Positions 1 to 8,233 of a stretch of 64,000 nucleotides of DNA are shown here, one piece after another. The position numbers were made by a program, and so were the translations under genes. The notes below the pieces were generated by a model. It saw only the letters and a program-made list of their open reading frames with translations, was not told where the DNA came from and did not search any database. The stretch's first letter is position 1. Every line of letters starts with the position of its first letter. The stretch spans positions 62,001-126,000 of the forward strand of contig NZ_PCOV01000001.1 of NCBI RefSeq assembly GCF_002979435.1, in the 5' to 3' direction. Origin of the DNA: Microbacterium sp. MYb66. GTDB lineage: Bacteria > Actinomycetota > Actinomycetes > Actinomycetales > Microbacteriaceae.

Positions 1-468
1 GTCGCCGGTCAGATCGATCGTCGGACCGAGCCCGGTCGTCATCGTGGTGCGGTCGACGAATCCGAGAGTCACCGGCATCCCCGTGGCGCGGGCGATCCGG
101 TAGAAGCCCGACTTCCAGTACTCGTTGCCTCCGCGGGTGCCGTCCGGCGTGACGACCAGTCCGAAGACGGTTCCGTCGTGCACCTGACCGATCACGTCGT
201 TCACCACACGCGCCGGGTCCGCGCGATCGACCGGGATGCCGCCGAGTCGGCGCATGATCGGACCGCGCCACCCGTGGAAGAGGCTGTTCTTGCCGAGCCA
301 GTGCACGTCGATTCGCAGCTGCCAGGCGATCGCGAGCATCAGCACGAAGTCCCAGTTGGAGGTATGCGGAGCGCCCACCAGGACGGTGGGGCGCGTCGGC
401 GCCGCCTCGCTCACGAGCGTCCAGCGGCTGAACGTCCAGTACACACGGGCGAGGAAACGTTTGAGCAT
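1..468 (-). CDS. PlsC-type lysophospholipid acyltransferase, 3' end cut by window
   Basis: The first 156 residues are present; the C-terminus lies before base 1. The family transfers an acyl chain to a lysophospholipid or related acceptor at the inner membrane face. The HX4D catalytic motif is visible as HTSNWD (residues 35-40). The second conserved block reads TPDGTRGG (about 107-114), with Asp where most PlsC proteins have Glu. The GGIPVDR block at 76-82 also fits the family. The start at 468 is favoured because a TACGGT hexamer lies exactly 6 nt upstream, as expected for a leaderless mRNA. The acceptor substrate cannot be read from the sequence; true phosphatidate synthesis is only one possibility. 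Confidence 0.8.
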   Translation of the reverse strand, partial: MLKRFLARVYWTFSRWTLVSEAAPTRPTVLVGAPHTSNWDFVLMLAIAWQLRIDVHWLGKNSLFHGWRGPIMRRLGGIPVDRADPARVVNDVIGQVHDGTVFGLVVTPDGTRGGNEYWKSGFYRIARATGMPVTLGFVDRTTMTTGLGPTIDLTGD

Positions 469-474
469 CTGTCA

Positions 475-480
475 ACCGTA
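475..480 (-). promoter_or_regulatory. -10 element, leaderless promoter of the acyltransferase
   Basis: TACGGT on the minus strand, followed by the 6-nt spacer TGACAG and then ATG. This spacing would put the transcription start on the A of the start codon. No clear -35 box. Confidence 0.5.
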
Positions 481-553
481 GGGGAGAACCGCCGTCGATC
501 CACTGTCGGCGCCGTGCGAGAAGAGCACCGACGCCACTCCGTCCAGGCAGGCG

Positions 554-559
554 TACGAT
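554..559 (+). promoter_or_regulatory. -10 element, leaderless promoter of the 48-residue protein
   Basis: TACGAT, then the 6-nt spacer CGAGGG, then ATG at 566. The GAGGG touches the start codon, too close for normal Shine-Dalgarno pairing, which favours a leaderless transcript. Confidence 0.5.
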
Positions 560-565
560 CGAGGG

Positions 566-712
566 ATGACGAAAACGCAGCAGGAGCACAAGGAGCAGGA
601 AGCGCCCGTCGGGCTGCAGCCGCTCCCGGACGCACTGAATCTGCTCGACGGCGATGCCGTCGGTTACTGCAGCAACGGCGTCTGCCACATTCCCGCGCCC
701 AAGACGCAGTAA
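566..712 (+). CDS. 48-residue Cys-containing small protein of unknown function
   Basis: A short gene of 48 codons plus TAA. The N-terminal third is polar and charged (many Gln, Glu and Lys), followed by a Pro/Leu-rich middle. The C-terminal end holds two cysteines and a histidine in GYCSNGVCHIPAP (residues 33-45). There is no signal peptide or membrane segment. A good -10 hexamer exactly 6 nt before the ATG supports the gene being real. I do not recognise the family. The C-x4-C-H cluster could bind a metal or form a disulfide, and a polar leader followed by a Cys-bearing tail is also the shape of a modified-peptide precursor, but no modification enzyme lies next to it. Neighbours are an acyltransferase (opposite strand, upstream) and an MFS exporter (convergent). 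Confidence 0.65.
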   Translation: MTKTQQEHKEQEAPVGLQPLPDALNLLDGDAVGYCSNGVCHIPAPKTQ

Positions 713-730
713 GCAGCAGACGCCGTCACG

Positions 731-749
731 GCTGACCTTCGCGGGTCAG
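731..749. terminator. Short hairpin between convergent genes
   Basis: GCTGACC and GGTCAGT arms, six Watson-Crick pairs plus a G-T pair, around a small loop. The hairpin overlaps the stop codon of the MFS gene and follows the small gene. There is no T-run, so it is weak evidence for termination. Confidence 0.3.
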
Positions 750-2224
750 TGCCCGCCGTGGAAACCTTCGCCGGCATCGTCGGCCGGCTTCCGTACGAAC
801 GGGCTGAGTGCCACCGCCGCGAGCGAGATGATCGCCGCGATCAGGAACGCCATCCGCGCACCGGGAGCACCGGCCACCGCGCGGGACAGGCCCTCCTGCT
901 CACCCGCGTGCAGGATGGCCGAATAGGTGACCGTCAGCAGGGCGACGCCGGCCGCCCCACCCACCTGCTGCAGCGTGTTCAACACGGCGGAACCGTGCGA
1001 GTACAGCGAGCGCTGGAGCGAACCGAGCGACGCGGAGAACAGCGGAGTGAACGACATCGCGAGTCCGACCGACATGGCCGCCTGCACGATGATCAGCACC
1101 CACCACACGGTGTGCTCGCCGACCGTGGAGTAGTAGAACAGTGCCGCCGACACCAGCATGGTCCCGGGAATCAGCAGCGGGCGGGTGCCGCGTGCGTCGT
1201 ACACGCGCCCCATCACGGGGCCGAGCAGACCCATCAGCACCGAACCCGGGAGCAGGATCAGCCCGGACTCGAGCGCGTTGAGGCCCGCGACGTTCTGCAG
1301 GTACTGGGGGAGCAGGGTGAGCGTCCCGAACATCGACAGCGCCAGGATGGTCATGATGACCACCGAGAACGTGAAGTTGCTCGAGCGGAAGACACGCAGG
1401 TCCAGCAGGGCGTCGTCGACGCGCTGCAGCAGGAGCTGACGCCACACGAACAGAGCGAGGGACACCGCTCCGACGACCAGCGCGAGGATTCCCGTGGTCT
1501 CGCCGGACCCGCCCTCGCCGCCGAACTGGCTGAGACCGAACACGATTCCGCCGAAGCCGAGCGCGGCGAGCGGGATCGAGAGCACGTCGAGCGGGACGAC
1601 GCGGGTCTCGCCGAGATTGGTCATCCACTTCACGCCCATGAAGAGGGCGATGAGCGCGATGGGCAGGATGATCGCGAACAGCGCCCGCCAGTTCAGGGTC
1701 TCGAGCACCGCACCCGCGAGGGTCGGGCCGATCGCCGGAGCGAGCGAGATCACGAGGCCGACGCGGCCCATCATCCGCCCGCGCGACTGCGGCGGGACGA
1801 CGTTCATGATCGTCGTCATCAGCAGCGGCATCATGATGCCGGTACCGGCGGCCTGGATCACGCGGCCGACCAGCAGCACGCTGAATCCGGGTGCGACCAT
1901 GGCGACGAGCGTGCCGAGGGAGAAGGCGATCATCGCGGCGATGAACACCTGACGGGTCGTGAACCGCTGCAGGATGAACCCGGTCGTCGGGATGACGACC
2001 GCCATCGTCAGCATGAACGCGCTCGTGAGCCACTGGCCCAGCTCGGGCGGGATGCCGAGATCGGCGTTCAGATGCGGGATCGCGATCCCCATCGTGGTCT
2101 CGTTGAGGATGGCGACGAAGGCGGCGACGAGCAGAAGCCAGATCACCCGCATGTCCTTGCGTGAGATCTCGCCTCCCGCCGGTGCGGGGGTCGTCGAGAT
2201 GGAGCCGGTATCGACGGCAGACAT
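746..2224 (-). CDS. DHA2-family (EmrB/QacA-type) MFS multidrug exporter
   Basis: A 492-residue integral membrane protein with a short cytoplasmic N-terminus (about 27 residues) and roughly 14 hydrophobic segments, the DHA2 layout. Family members export drugs or toxic metabolites in exchange for protons. The antiporter motif C region is recognisable as SLAPAIGPTLAG near residues 160-175, preceded by a loop with RGRMMGRVG. The start at 2224 is backed by a GGAGG Shine-Dalgarno 6-8 nt upstream. The gene is transcribed away from the ABC exporter at 2382, so the two exporters share a 157-bp intergenic region. No TetR or MarR regulator lies beside it. The substrate is unknown. Confidence 0.88.
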   Translation of the reverse strand: MSAVDTGSISTTPAPAGGEISRKDMRVIWLLLVAAFVAILNETTMGIAIPHLNADLGIPPELGQWLTSAFMLTMAVVIPTTGFILQRFTTRQVFIAAMIAFSLGTLVAMVAPGFSVLLVGRVIQAAGTGIMMPLLMTTIMNVVPPQSRGRMMGRVGLVISLAPAIGPTLAGAVLETLNWRALFAIILPIALIALFMGVKWMTNLGETRVVPLDVLSIPLAALGFGGIVFGLSQFGGEGGSGETTGILALVVGAVSLALFVWRQLLLQRVDDALLDLRVFRSSNFTFSVVIMTILALSMFGTLTLLPQYLQNVAGLNALESGLILLPGSVLMGLLGPVMGRVYDARGTRPLLIPGTMLVSAALFYYSTVGEHTVWWVLIIVQAAMSVGLAMSFTPLFSASLGSLQRSLYSHGSAVLNTLQQVGGAAGVALLTVTYSAILHAGEQEGLSRAVAGAPGARMAFLIAAIISLAAVALSPFVRKPADDAGEGFHGGH

Positions 2225-2369
2225 GGGCGGCCTCCAGGGCGAAGAAAAATGGAAATCGCGAGAGTTCGCAAGAGTCCTTCAGCGTAACGGCAGCCGCCGA
2301 CATTTCATTCCGAACTCACAGAAATCCGCTGACGGCAGACGGCTGGTCAAGGATGTCCTCGCGGCTGAG

Positions 2370-2375
2370 TACGCT
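2370..2375 (+). promoter_or_regulatory. -10 element, leaderless promoter of the ABC exporter
   Basis: TACGCT, then 6 nt (GGCGCC), then ATG at 2382. Confidence 0.55.
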
Positions 2376-2381
2376 GGCGCC

Positions 2382-4445
2382 ATGAGCATGGGCGGCGGCA
2401 TGGGTGGCGGAGGACGGGGCGGCGGTTTCCGCGGCGTCGACGAGGACGCGCAGCGGAAGCTGAACGCCGAGGCGCCACGGATCAGCGGCCTCGGCGCGCG
2501 TGTGGTCTCTCTGTTCCGCGCCTATCGGTGGCGCATCTTCTTCACGGGGATCCTCGTCGTCGTCGGCGCCGCGATCGCCGTCATCCCGCCGCTGATCGTC
2601 CAGCGCATCTTCGACGACGCGCTGTTCCCCGTCGCCGGGGGAGGACCGCACCTCGAGCTGCTCGCCTGGCTCGTCGCCGGGATGGTCGGGCTCTTCCTGA
2701 TATCCGCGGTGCTCGGTGTGGCGCAGACCTGGCTGACCTCCACCGTCGGAAACAGCGTCACGGGCGATCTGCGGGTGCGGCTCTTCGAGCATCTCCAGGC
2801 GATGGAGCTCGGATTCTTCACGCGCACCAAGACCGGGGTGATCCAATCCCGCCTGCAGAACGACGTCGGCGGCGTCTCCGGAGTGCTGACCAACACCGTC
2901 ACGAGCATCCTCGGCAACGTGGTCACGGTCATCGCCTCTCTCGTCGCGATGATCCTGATCGACTGGCGCCTGACGCTGATCGCGGTGATCATGATGCCGT
3001 TCCTGATCTTCGTCCAGCGTCGGGTAGGACAGGTCCGCGCTCGGATCGCGGGGGAGACGCAGGAGTCGCTCTCCGAGCTCACCTCGATCACGCAGGAGAC
3101 GCTGAGCGTCTCGGGGATGCTGCTGTCGAAGGCGTTCAACCGTCAGCGCACGGAGTCGGAGCGCTACCAGGCGGAGAACCGCAACCAGGTCACGCTGCAG
3201 GTGCGCAGGGCGATGAGCGGTCAGGGCTTCTTCGCGGTGGTCCAGGTGCTGATGGCCAGCGTGCCGGCGGTCATCTACCTCGTCTCGGGCTATCTGATCG
3301 CCGGGGGCACCGGTGCGATCACCGCAGGAACGGTCGTCGCCTTCACCACGGTGCAGGCGCGACTGCTGATGCCGTTGATGGGACTCATGCGGGTCTCCCT
3401 CGACCTGCAGACGTCGTCGGCGCTGTTCGCGCGCATCTTCGAGTACCTCGACCTCGTCCCGGAGATCGAGGACGCGCCGGAGGCGATCACGGTCGACGAA
3501 GCGCCGGGACCCCGCGGACGCATCGAGTTCGCAGACGTGGTCTTCCGCTACCCGGATGCCTCGGTGGACGCTCGCCCGACGCTGGACGGCGTGTCGTTCG
3601 TCGCGGAGCCCGGGCAGCACGTCGCGTTCGTCGGCCCCTCGGGCGCGGGCAAGACCACGATCCTGTATCTGGCGCCGCGTCTCTACGAAGCCAAGGGCGG
3701 GGCCGTGCTGTTCGCCGGCGCCGACGTGCGTGCGCTCACGCAGGAGTCGATCATCGACCACGTCGGGATCGTCTCGCAGGAGACCTACCTGTTCCACGCC
3801 ACCGTCCGCGAGAATCTCCGCTACGCCAAGCCGGATGCGACCGAGGAAGAGCTGATCGCGGCGTGCACGGCGGCGAACATCCACCACATCATCGCCGGGT
3901 TCGAGCACGGCTATGACACGGTGGTCGGCGAGCGAGGCTACCGGCTCTCCGGCGGCGAGAAGCAGCGCATCGCGATCGCCCGCGTGCTGCTGAAGGATCC
4001 TCCCGTGCTGCTGCTCGACGAGGCCACCTCGGCGCTGGACACGGTGTCGGAGCGCGTGGTCCAGGAGGCGCTCGACGAGGCGGCGAAAGGACGCACGACC
4101 CTGTCGATCGCGCACCGGCTCTCGACGGTCATGGGCGCCGACGTCATCCACGTCATCGAGGCGGGTCGCATCGTCGAGTCGGGCACCCATCCCGAGCTCC
4201 TCGCCCTGGGTGGGCTGTACGCCGAGCTCGCGGCCCAGCAGGTCGCGGCGTCGCGTGTGCTCGATACCGAGGCGGCCGTGGAAGAGGCCGTGACCGGTGG
4301 GGCACGCCCCGCGCTGGCAGACCGCCGTGCCGATCGGGCGCCCGTCGACTCCGCGGGGGCCGACGCCGTCGCGGCCATCACCGCCGCGGTGCCGCTGCTC
4401 GCCGAGCCTCGTCCGGACGAGCGGGTCTATCCGCCGGAGCCGTGA
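2382..4445 (+). CDS. ABC exporter half-transporter (membrane domain fused to ATPase)
   Basis: A 687-residue protein. A Gly-rich N-terminus (residues 2-18) precedes a six-helix exporter membrane domain (about 45-350). The nucleotide-binding domain follows, with Walker A GPSGAGKT (about 418), signature LSGGEKQR (about 520), Walker B VLLLDEATSALD (about 540) and the switch histidine in SIAHRLST. It ends in an Ala/Pro-rich tail of about 80 residues. An open frame continues upstream, but ATG 2382 is preferred because a TACGCT hexamer sits 6 nt before it. No second half-transporter is adjacent, so it probably works as a homodimer. The substrate is unknown; lipid or drug export is typical of the class. 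It is divergent from an MFS exporter. Confidence 0.88.
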   Translation: MSMGGGMGGGGRGGGFRGVDEDAQRKLNAEAPRISGLGARVVSLFRAYRWRIFFTGILVVVGAAIAVIPPLIVQRIFDDALFPVAGGGPHLELLAWLVAGMVGLFLISAVLGVAQTWLTSTVGNSVTGDLRVRLFEHLQAMELGFFTRTKTGVIQSRLQNDVGGVSGVLTNTVTSILGNVVTVIASLVAMILIDWRLTLIAVIMMPFLIFVQRRVGQVRARIAGETQESLSELTSITQETLSVSGMLLSKAFNRQRTESERYQAENRNQVTLQVRRAMSGQGFFAVVQVLMASVPAVIYLVSGYLIAGGTGAITAGTVVAFTTVQARLLMPLMGLMRVSLDLQTSSALFARIFEYLDLVPEIEDAPEAITVDEAPGPRGRIEFADVVFRYPDASVDARPTLDGVSFVAEPGQHVAFVGPSGAGKTTILYLAPRLYEAKGGAVLFAGADVRALTQESIIDHVGIVSQETYLFHATVRENLRYAKPDATEEELIAACTAANIHHIIAGFEHGYDTVVGERGYRLSGGEKQRIAIARVLLKDPPVLLLDEATSALDTVSERVVQEALDEAAKGRTTLSIAHRLSTVMGADVIHVIEAGRIVESGTHPELLALGGLYAELAAQQVAASRVLDTEAAVEEAVTGGARPALADRRADRAPVDSAGADAVAAITAAVPLLAEPRPDERVYPPEP

Positions 4446-4461
4446 CCGGCGGCATCCGGTC

Positions 4462-5244
4462 TCAGTGCACCGAGAGCCCGCCGTCGACGAACAGCGAGTG
4501 GCCGGTGACATAGCTCGAGCCCGCGCCGGCGAGGAAGACCGCGGCGCCGGCGAAGTCGCTCGGCAGACCGTTGCGCCCGATCATCGTGCGTGCGGCGAGC
4601 TCGGCGATCTTCTCGGGGTCCTCCTGCAGGCGGGCGTTCAGGGGGGTGAGCACGAATCCGGGCACCAGCGTGTTGCTCGTCACCCCGGTACCGCCCCATG
4701 CCTCGGCTTCGGAGCGCATCAGCGACTCGACCGCGCCCTTGGAAGCGCCGTACACACCGCTGCCGACGAAGGCGCGGTGGGCCTGCTGGGAGCTGATGTG
4801 GATCAGCCTGCCGTAGCCGCGCTCCGCCATACCCTGCGCATAGCGCTGGCCGAGCAGGAACGGCGCGAGAGCGTTGACGGTCATCGTCGCGTCCCAGTCG
4901 TCTTCGGTGATCTCCGGGAACGGCGGGCGGATGTTGATGCCTGCGGAGTTCACCAGGATGTCGGGCTCCCCGAAGGGCTCGGCTGCGGCTGCGGCGACGG
5001 CGCGGATACCGGGGCGCGTGCTCAGATCGCCGACGACACCGGCAGCGCGGCATCCGTGCGCACGCAGCTCGTCGACCGTCTCCCGGACGCGCTCCTCGCC
5101 CCGTGCGACGATCACGGTCGCTGCTCCGGCACGGGCGAGTGCGGTGGCGATGCCGCGACCGATGCCGGAGCTGCCGCCGGTCACGACCGCGGTGCGACCG
5201 TCGAGGGAGAAGAGCGATGCAAGGTAGTCGTCCATGCGTGTCAT
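4462..5244 (-). CDS. Short-chain dehydrogenase/reductase (SDR)
   Basis: A 260-residue classical SDR. The cofactor motif TGGSSGIGRG lies near residue 20, the variant NSAG near 95, and the catalytic Ser and YxxxK (SSQQAHRAF and YGASK) around 145-165. It ends in the usual VDGG block. It resembles gluconate 5-dehydrogenase/KduD-type oxidoreductases, but the substrate cannot be assigned. The start at 5244 (MTRMDDYL) lies 25 nt after the glycosyltransferase stop; ATG 5235 is an alternative and neither has a strong Shine-Dalgarno. It probably shares a transcript with the upstream glycosyltransferase. The ABC exporter ends convergently 16 bp away. Confidence 0.85.
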   Translation of the reverse strand: MTRMDDYLASLFSLDGRTAVVTGGSSGIGRGIATALARAGAATVIVARGEERVRETVDELRAHGCRAAGVVGDLSTRPGIRAVAAAAAEPFGEPDILVNSAGINIRPPFPEITEDDWDATMTVNALAPFLLGQRYAQGMAERGYGRLIHISSQQAHRAFVGSGVYGASKGAVESLMRSEAEAWGGTGVTSNTLVPGFVLTPLNARLQEDPEKIAELAARTMIGRNGLPSDFAGAAVFLAGAGSSYVTGHSLFVDGGLSVH

Positions 5245-5269
5245 CGGGCCATTCGTCAGGGGTTCCGGG

Positions 5270-6217
5270 TCACCACGCGAGCGCGGCGGCGATCGCGGGG
5301 TCGGGGGCGGCATCGGAGAACTCGGGGAGCGCCCTCAGCTCGTCGATGAACGTGTGGACCTCGGCGGCGTACGCGGGATCGATGTGGGTGCGAGCGATCT
5401 CGAGGAGGGGCGCGACGTCCATCGCGAGGATCAGCTCCAGGCGTGCGGTGACCGCGGCGTGGGCTCCGGCCTCGTGCAGCACGCCGATCCCGCCGCGGAG
5501 TGCAGCGAGGTAGTCGCGCAGCACGGGAAGCTGCGCCTTGCTCTGCGTGATCGAGGTGCCGTCGGCGCGGAGTCGCCACTCGACGACGGCGTCGGGGATC
5601 ACGTCGAAGGCATGTGCTCGGGTGTACATCTGCTGCGCGACCACCTGGTCCTCGTAGGCCACGCCTTCGGGGAAGCGGAGATCGTGCCAGAACGCGGTGC
5701 GGCTCACCTTCGACCACGCGACGATGTTGGACACCGCGTTCGGATGCGCGGCGAGCGTGGTGCCGAACCGCTCCGGAGCGGTCGCCGCCGCCACCCACGG
5801 TTGCACGCGACCGGCGACGTAGACGTCGTCCTGCAATCGCGAGCGCACGTAGGCGCCCGCCACGAAATCGCTTCCGGTCTGCTCGAGCGTGCCGGTGAGG
5901 CGGCCGAGTGCTGCCGGGCGGAGCTCATCGTCGCCGTCGAGGAACCCGAGGTACGGAGTGTCGACCAGGTCGAGGCCGACGTTCCGAGCGGCGCCCAGGC
6001 CGCGCGACGCCTCGTGGCGGATCACGGAGAAGCGTCGATCCGCGGTCGCGGCGGCATCGAAGATCACTCCCGTGTCATCCGTCGAGCCGTCGTCGATGAG
6101 GATCGCGCGCCATCGCGTCTCGGTCTGCGCACGCAGTGAATCGAGGGCCGCCGGGGCGAACGCGGCGATGTCGCGTCCGGGGACGATCAGCGTCACGATC
6201 GGGGCGGATGCAGTCAC
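5270..6217 (-). CDS. Family 2 glycosyltransferase
   Basis: A 315-residue GT-A fold protein that would transfer a sugar from a nucleotide sugar to an unknown acceptor. The N-terminus reads TLIVPGRD, the nucleotide-binding block IDDGSTDDT lies near residue 42, and the metal-binding DGDDE near residue 95. The C-terminal third is variable. It starts with GTG at 6217, exactly 6 nt after a TAGACT hexamer. No membrane segment is evident. The downstream SDR is probably cotranscribed. Upstream, on the same strand, the NAD operon ends 22 bp away, but this gene appears to have its own promoter in that gap. Confidence 0.83.
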   Translation of the reverse strand: MTASAPIVTLIVPGRDIAAFAPAALDSLRAQTETRWRAILIDDGSTDDTGVIFDAAATADRRFSVIRHEASRGLGAARNVGLDLVDTPYLGFLDGDDELRPAALGRLTGTLEQTGSDFVAGAYVRSRLQDDVYVAGRVQPWVAAATAPERFGTTLAAHPNAVSNIVAWSKVSRTAFWHDLRFPEGVAYEDQVVAQQMYTRAHAFDVIPDAVVEWRLRADGTSITQSKAQLPVLRDYLAALRGGIGVLHEAGAHAAVTARLELILAMDVAPLLEIARTHIDPAYAAEVHTFIDELRALPEFSDAAPDPAIAAALAW

Positions 6218-6223
6218 CAGCCG

Positions 6224-6229
6224 AGTCTA
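6224..6229 (-). promoter_or_regulatory. -10 element, leaderless promoter of the glycosyltransferase
   Basis: TAGACT on the minus strand, spacer CGGCTG, then GTG at 6217. It lies in the 22-bp gap after the cysteine desulfurase stop. Confidence 0.5.
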
Positions 6230-6239
6230 CGGCCGCCGC

Positions 6240-7376
6240 TCAGCCCCGGGCCGCGCGCACCGACTCCGTGACGAGCGCTGCGAGCCGGCCCGGTGCATCC
6301 TCGGGCAGCGGCTCCCGCCCGAAGGTGAACCGGACGGAGGTCTGAGCCACTTCGGCAGGCACCCCGCAGGCCAGCAGCACATGGGAGGGGTCATCGCTGC
6401 CCGCGGCGCAGGCGGAGCCGCTGGACGAGATGACGCCGCGGCGCTCCAGCTCCAGCAGCACGGATTCCCCGCTGATACCGGCGAAGGTGAAGCTCGCCGT
6501 ACCGGGCAGGCGGTGGACGGGATCACCCGTGAGCGCCGCCTCGGGGACGGCGTCCAGGACCAGGGCGATGAACCGGGCCGTGGCGGAGCCGACCCCGGCC
6601 ACGGCGGCCTCCCGTTCCCGCTCGGACATCTCCAGCGCGGTGGCGAGTGCCACGGCTCCGGCGACGTTCTCGGTGCCGGAGCGTCGTCCGCGTTCCTGGC
6701 CGCCGCCGTGCAGCAGAGGCTCGACGGGCACCCGCCCGCGCACGGCCAGAGCACCGATGCCCTTGGGTGCGCCGAGCTTATGCCCGGCGATCGACACGGC
6801 ATCCGCACCCAGCTCGCGCAGCGGGAGCCACCCTGCGGACTGCACCGCGTCGAGGTGCAGCGGAACTCCGGACGCTCTGGTGACGGCTCCCAGGGCCGCC
6901 GCGTCCTGGACCGTGCCGATCTCGTTGTTCGCGTGTCCGATCGAGACGAGCGCCGTGTCCTCCCTGATCGCCGCGGCGAGAGCGTCCGGCGAGATCCGAC
7001 CTCTCGAGTCCACTGCCGGCGCCGTCACGTCGACCGAGTGGAACCGCCGGAGGTAGTCCGCGGACTCCAGGATCGACTCGTGCTCGATCGGCGACACCAC
7101 GAGGTGCTTCCGACCGGACTCGAGCGCTGCGAGAACGATGCCCTTGACGGCGAGGTTGTTCGCCTCGGTGCCGCCCGCAGTGAACACCACGTCTCCGGTG
7201 CGCATCCCGAGGACCCGCGCGACCCGAGCCCTGGCATCGTCGAGAGCGCTCGCCGCGGCCTCGCCTGCCGTGTGGTGGCTCGACGGGTTTCCGAAGACGC
7301 CCGTGAGATACGGAGCCATCGCCGACAGCACCTCCGGCCGAACCGGGGATGTCGCGGCGTGGTCGAGGTACAGCAC
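6240..7376 (-). CDS. Cysteine desulfurase (NifS/IscS family) of the nad operon
   Basis: A 378-residue PLP-dependent enzyme releasing sulfur from cysteine for Fe-S cluster assembly. It opens with LYLDHAATSP, has the PLP lysine in SIAGHKLGAPKG (about residue 197) and the persulfide-forming Cys in SSGSACAAGSDD (about 325). The GTG start is 5 nt after the nadC stop, so it is the last gene of nrtR-nadA-nadB-nadC. NadA carries an oxygen-sensitive 4Fe-4S cluster, and a desulfurase encoded in the nad operon fits a dedicated role there, as with the NifS/NadS protein of Bacillus. A more general role in Fe-S assembly or tRNA thiolation is also possible. Confidence 0.88.
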   Translation of the reverse strand: MLYLDHAATSPVRPEVLSAMAPYLTGVFGNPSSHHTAGEAAASALDDARARVARVLGMRTGDVVFTAGGTEANNLAVKGIVLAALESGRKHLVVSPIEHESILESADYLRRFHSVDVTAPAVDSRGRISPDALAAAIREDTALVSIGHANNEIGTVQDAAALGAVTRASGVPLHLDAVQSAGWLPLRELGADAVSIAGHKLGAPKGIGALAVRGRVPVEPLLHGGGQERGRRSGTENVAGAVALATALEMSEREREAAVAGVGSATARFIALVLDAVPEAALTGDPVHRLPGTASFTFAGISGESVLLELERRGVISSSGSACAAGSDDPSHVLLACGVPAEVAQTSVRFTFGREPLPEDAPGRLAALVTESVRAARG

Positions 7377-7381
7377 GGTGT

Positions 7382-8233
7382 TCAGTCGATCCGCAGGTCG
7401 AGGCCCAGGTCGAGGGCGCGCGCGGAGTGGGTCAGCGCCCCGACCGAGATCACGTCGACGCCGGTGCGGGCGATCTCCCCGACGGTATCGATGCTCACGC
7501 CCCCGGAAGCTTCGACCGTCGCCCGACCGTCGATCAGGGCGACGCCCGCGCGCAGGTCGTCGAGCGAGAAGTTGTCGAGCAGCACCGTGTGCGCACCCCC
7601 GTCGAGGACCGCCGGGATCTGGTCGAGACGGTCCACCTCCACCACCACGTGCGTCGTGTGCGGCAGCCGCGACAGCGCCTCACGGAGTGCGGTCGCGAGG
7701 TCGAGTCCGGAGCGCGTGAGCACGGCGAGGTGGTTGTCCTTCGCCATCACGGCGTCGGACAGCGAGTAGCGGTGGTTGCGGCCGCCGCCGGACTCGACGG
7801 CATGCCGCTCGAAGGCCCGCAGTCCCGGGGTCGTCTTGCGGGTGTCGGCGATGCGCGCACCCGTGCCTTCGATCGCGGCGACATACGCGGCGGTCAGGGT
7901 CGCGATGCCACTCATCCGCTGCGAGAAGTTCAGGGCGACCCGCTCGGCGGTGAGGATGCTGCGCGCCGAGCCGGAGACGGAGGCGAGGACGTCGCCCGCC
8001 GCGAACTCATCGCCGTCGCCGACGTGCAGGTCCACCGCGAGCTCCGGGTCGGTGAGGCTGAAGGCGGCGGCGAAGACGTCCCCTCCGCTGAACACTCCGG
8101 CTTCGCGAGCCACGAGGTCGGCGGTGGCCGTGGCGTCGGCCGGCAGCAGCGTCGTACTGGTGAGGTCGCCCCACGGGGCGTCTTCTTCCAGGGCGGCGCC
8201 GACGACGCGGGTGAGGGTGGCGCGGGTGAGCAT
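7382..8233 (-). CDS. nadC: Nicotinate-nucleotide pyrophosphorylase (quinolinate phosphoribosyltransferase)
   Basis: A 283-residue enzyme converting quinolinate and PRPP to nicotinate mononucleotide, CO2 and pyrophosphate, the third step of de novo NAD synthesis. The N-terminus LEEDAPWGDLTS is typical. The core holds the RIADTRKTTPGLR block, HNHRYSLSDAVM-like residues and the C-terminal beta-strands EASGGV and ISVGALTHS of the barrel. The ATG overlaps the nadB stop by one base (TGATG), indicating translational coupling. An open frame extends further upstream but lies inside nadB and is not used. Confidence 0.95.
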   Translation of the reverse strand: MLTRATLTRVVGAALEEDAPWGDLTSTTLLPADATATADLVAREAGVFSGGDVFAAAFSLTDPELAVDLHVGDGDEFAAGDVLASVSGSARSILTAERVALNFSQRMSGIATLTAAYVAAIEGTGARIADTRKTTPGLRAFERHAVESGGGRNHRYSLSDAVMAKDNHLAVLTRSGLDLATALREALSRLPHTTHVVVEVDRLDQIPAVLDGGAHTVLLDNFSLDDLRAGVALIDGRATVEASGGVSIDTVGEIARTGVDVISVGALTHSARALDLGLDLRID

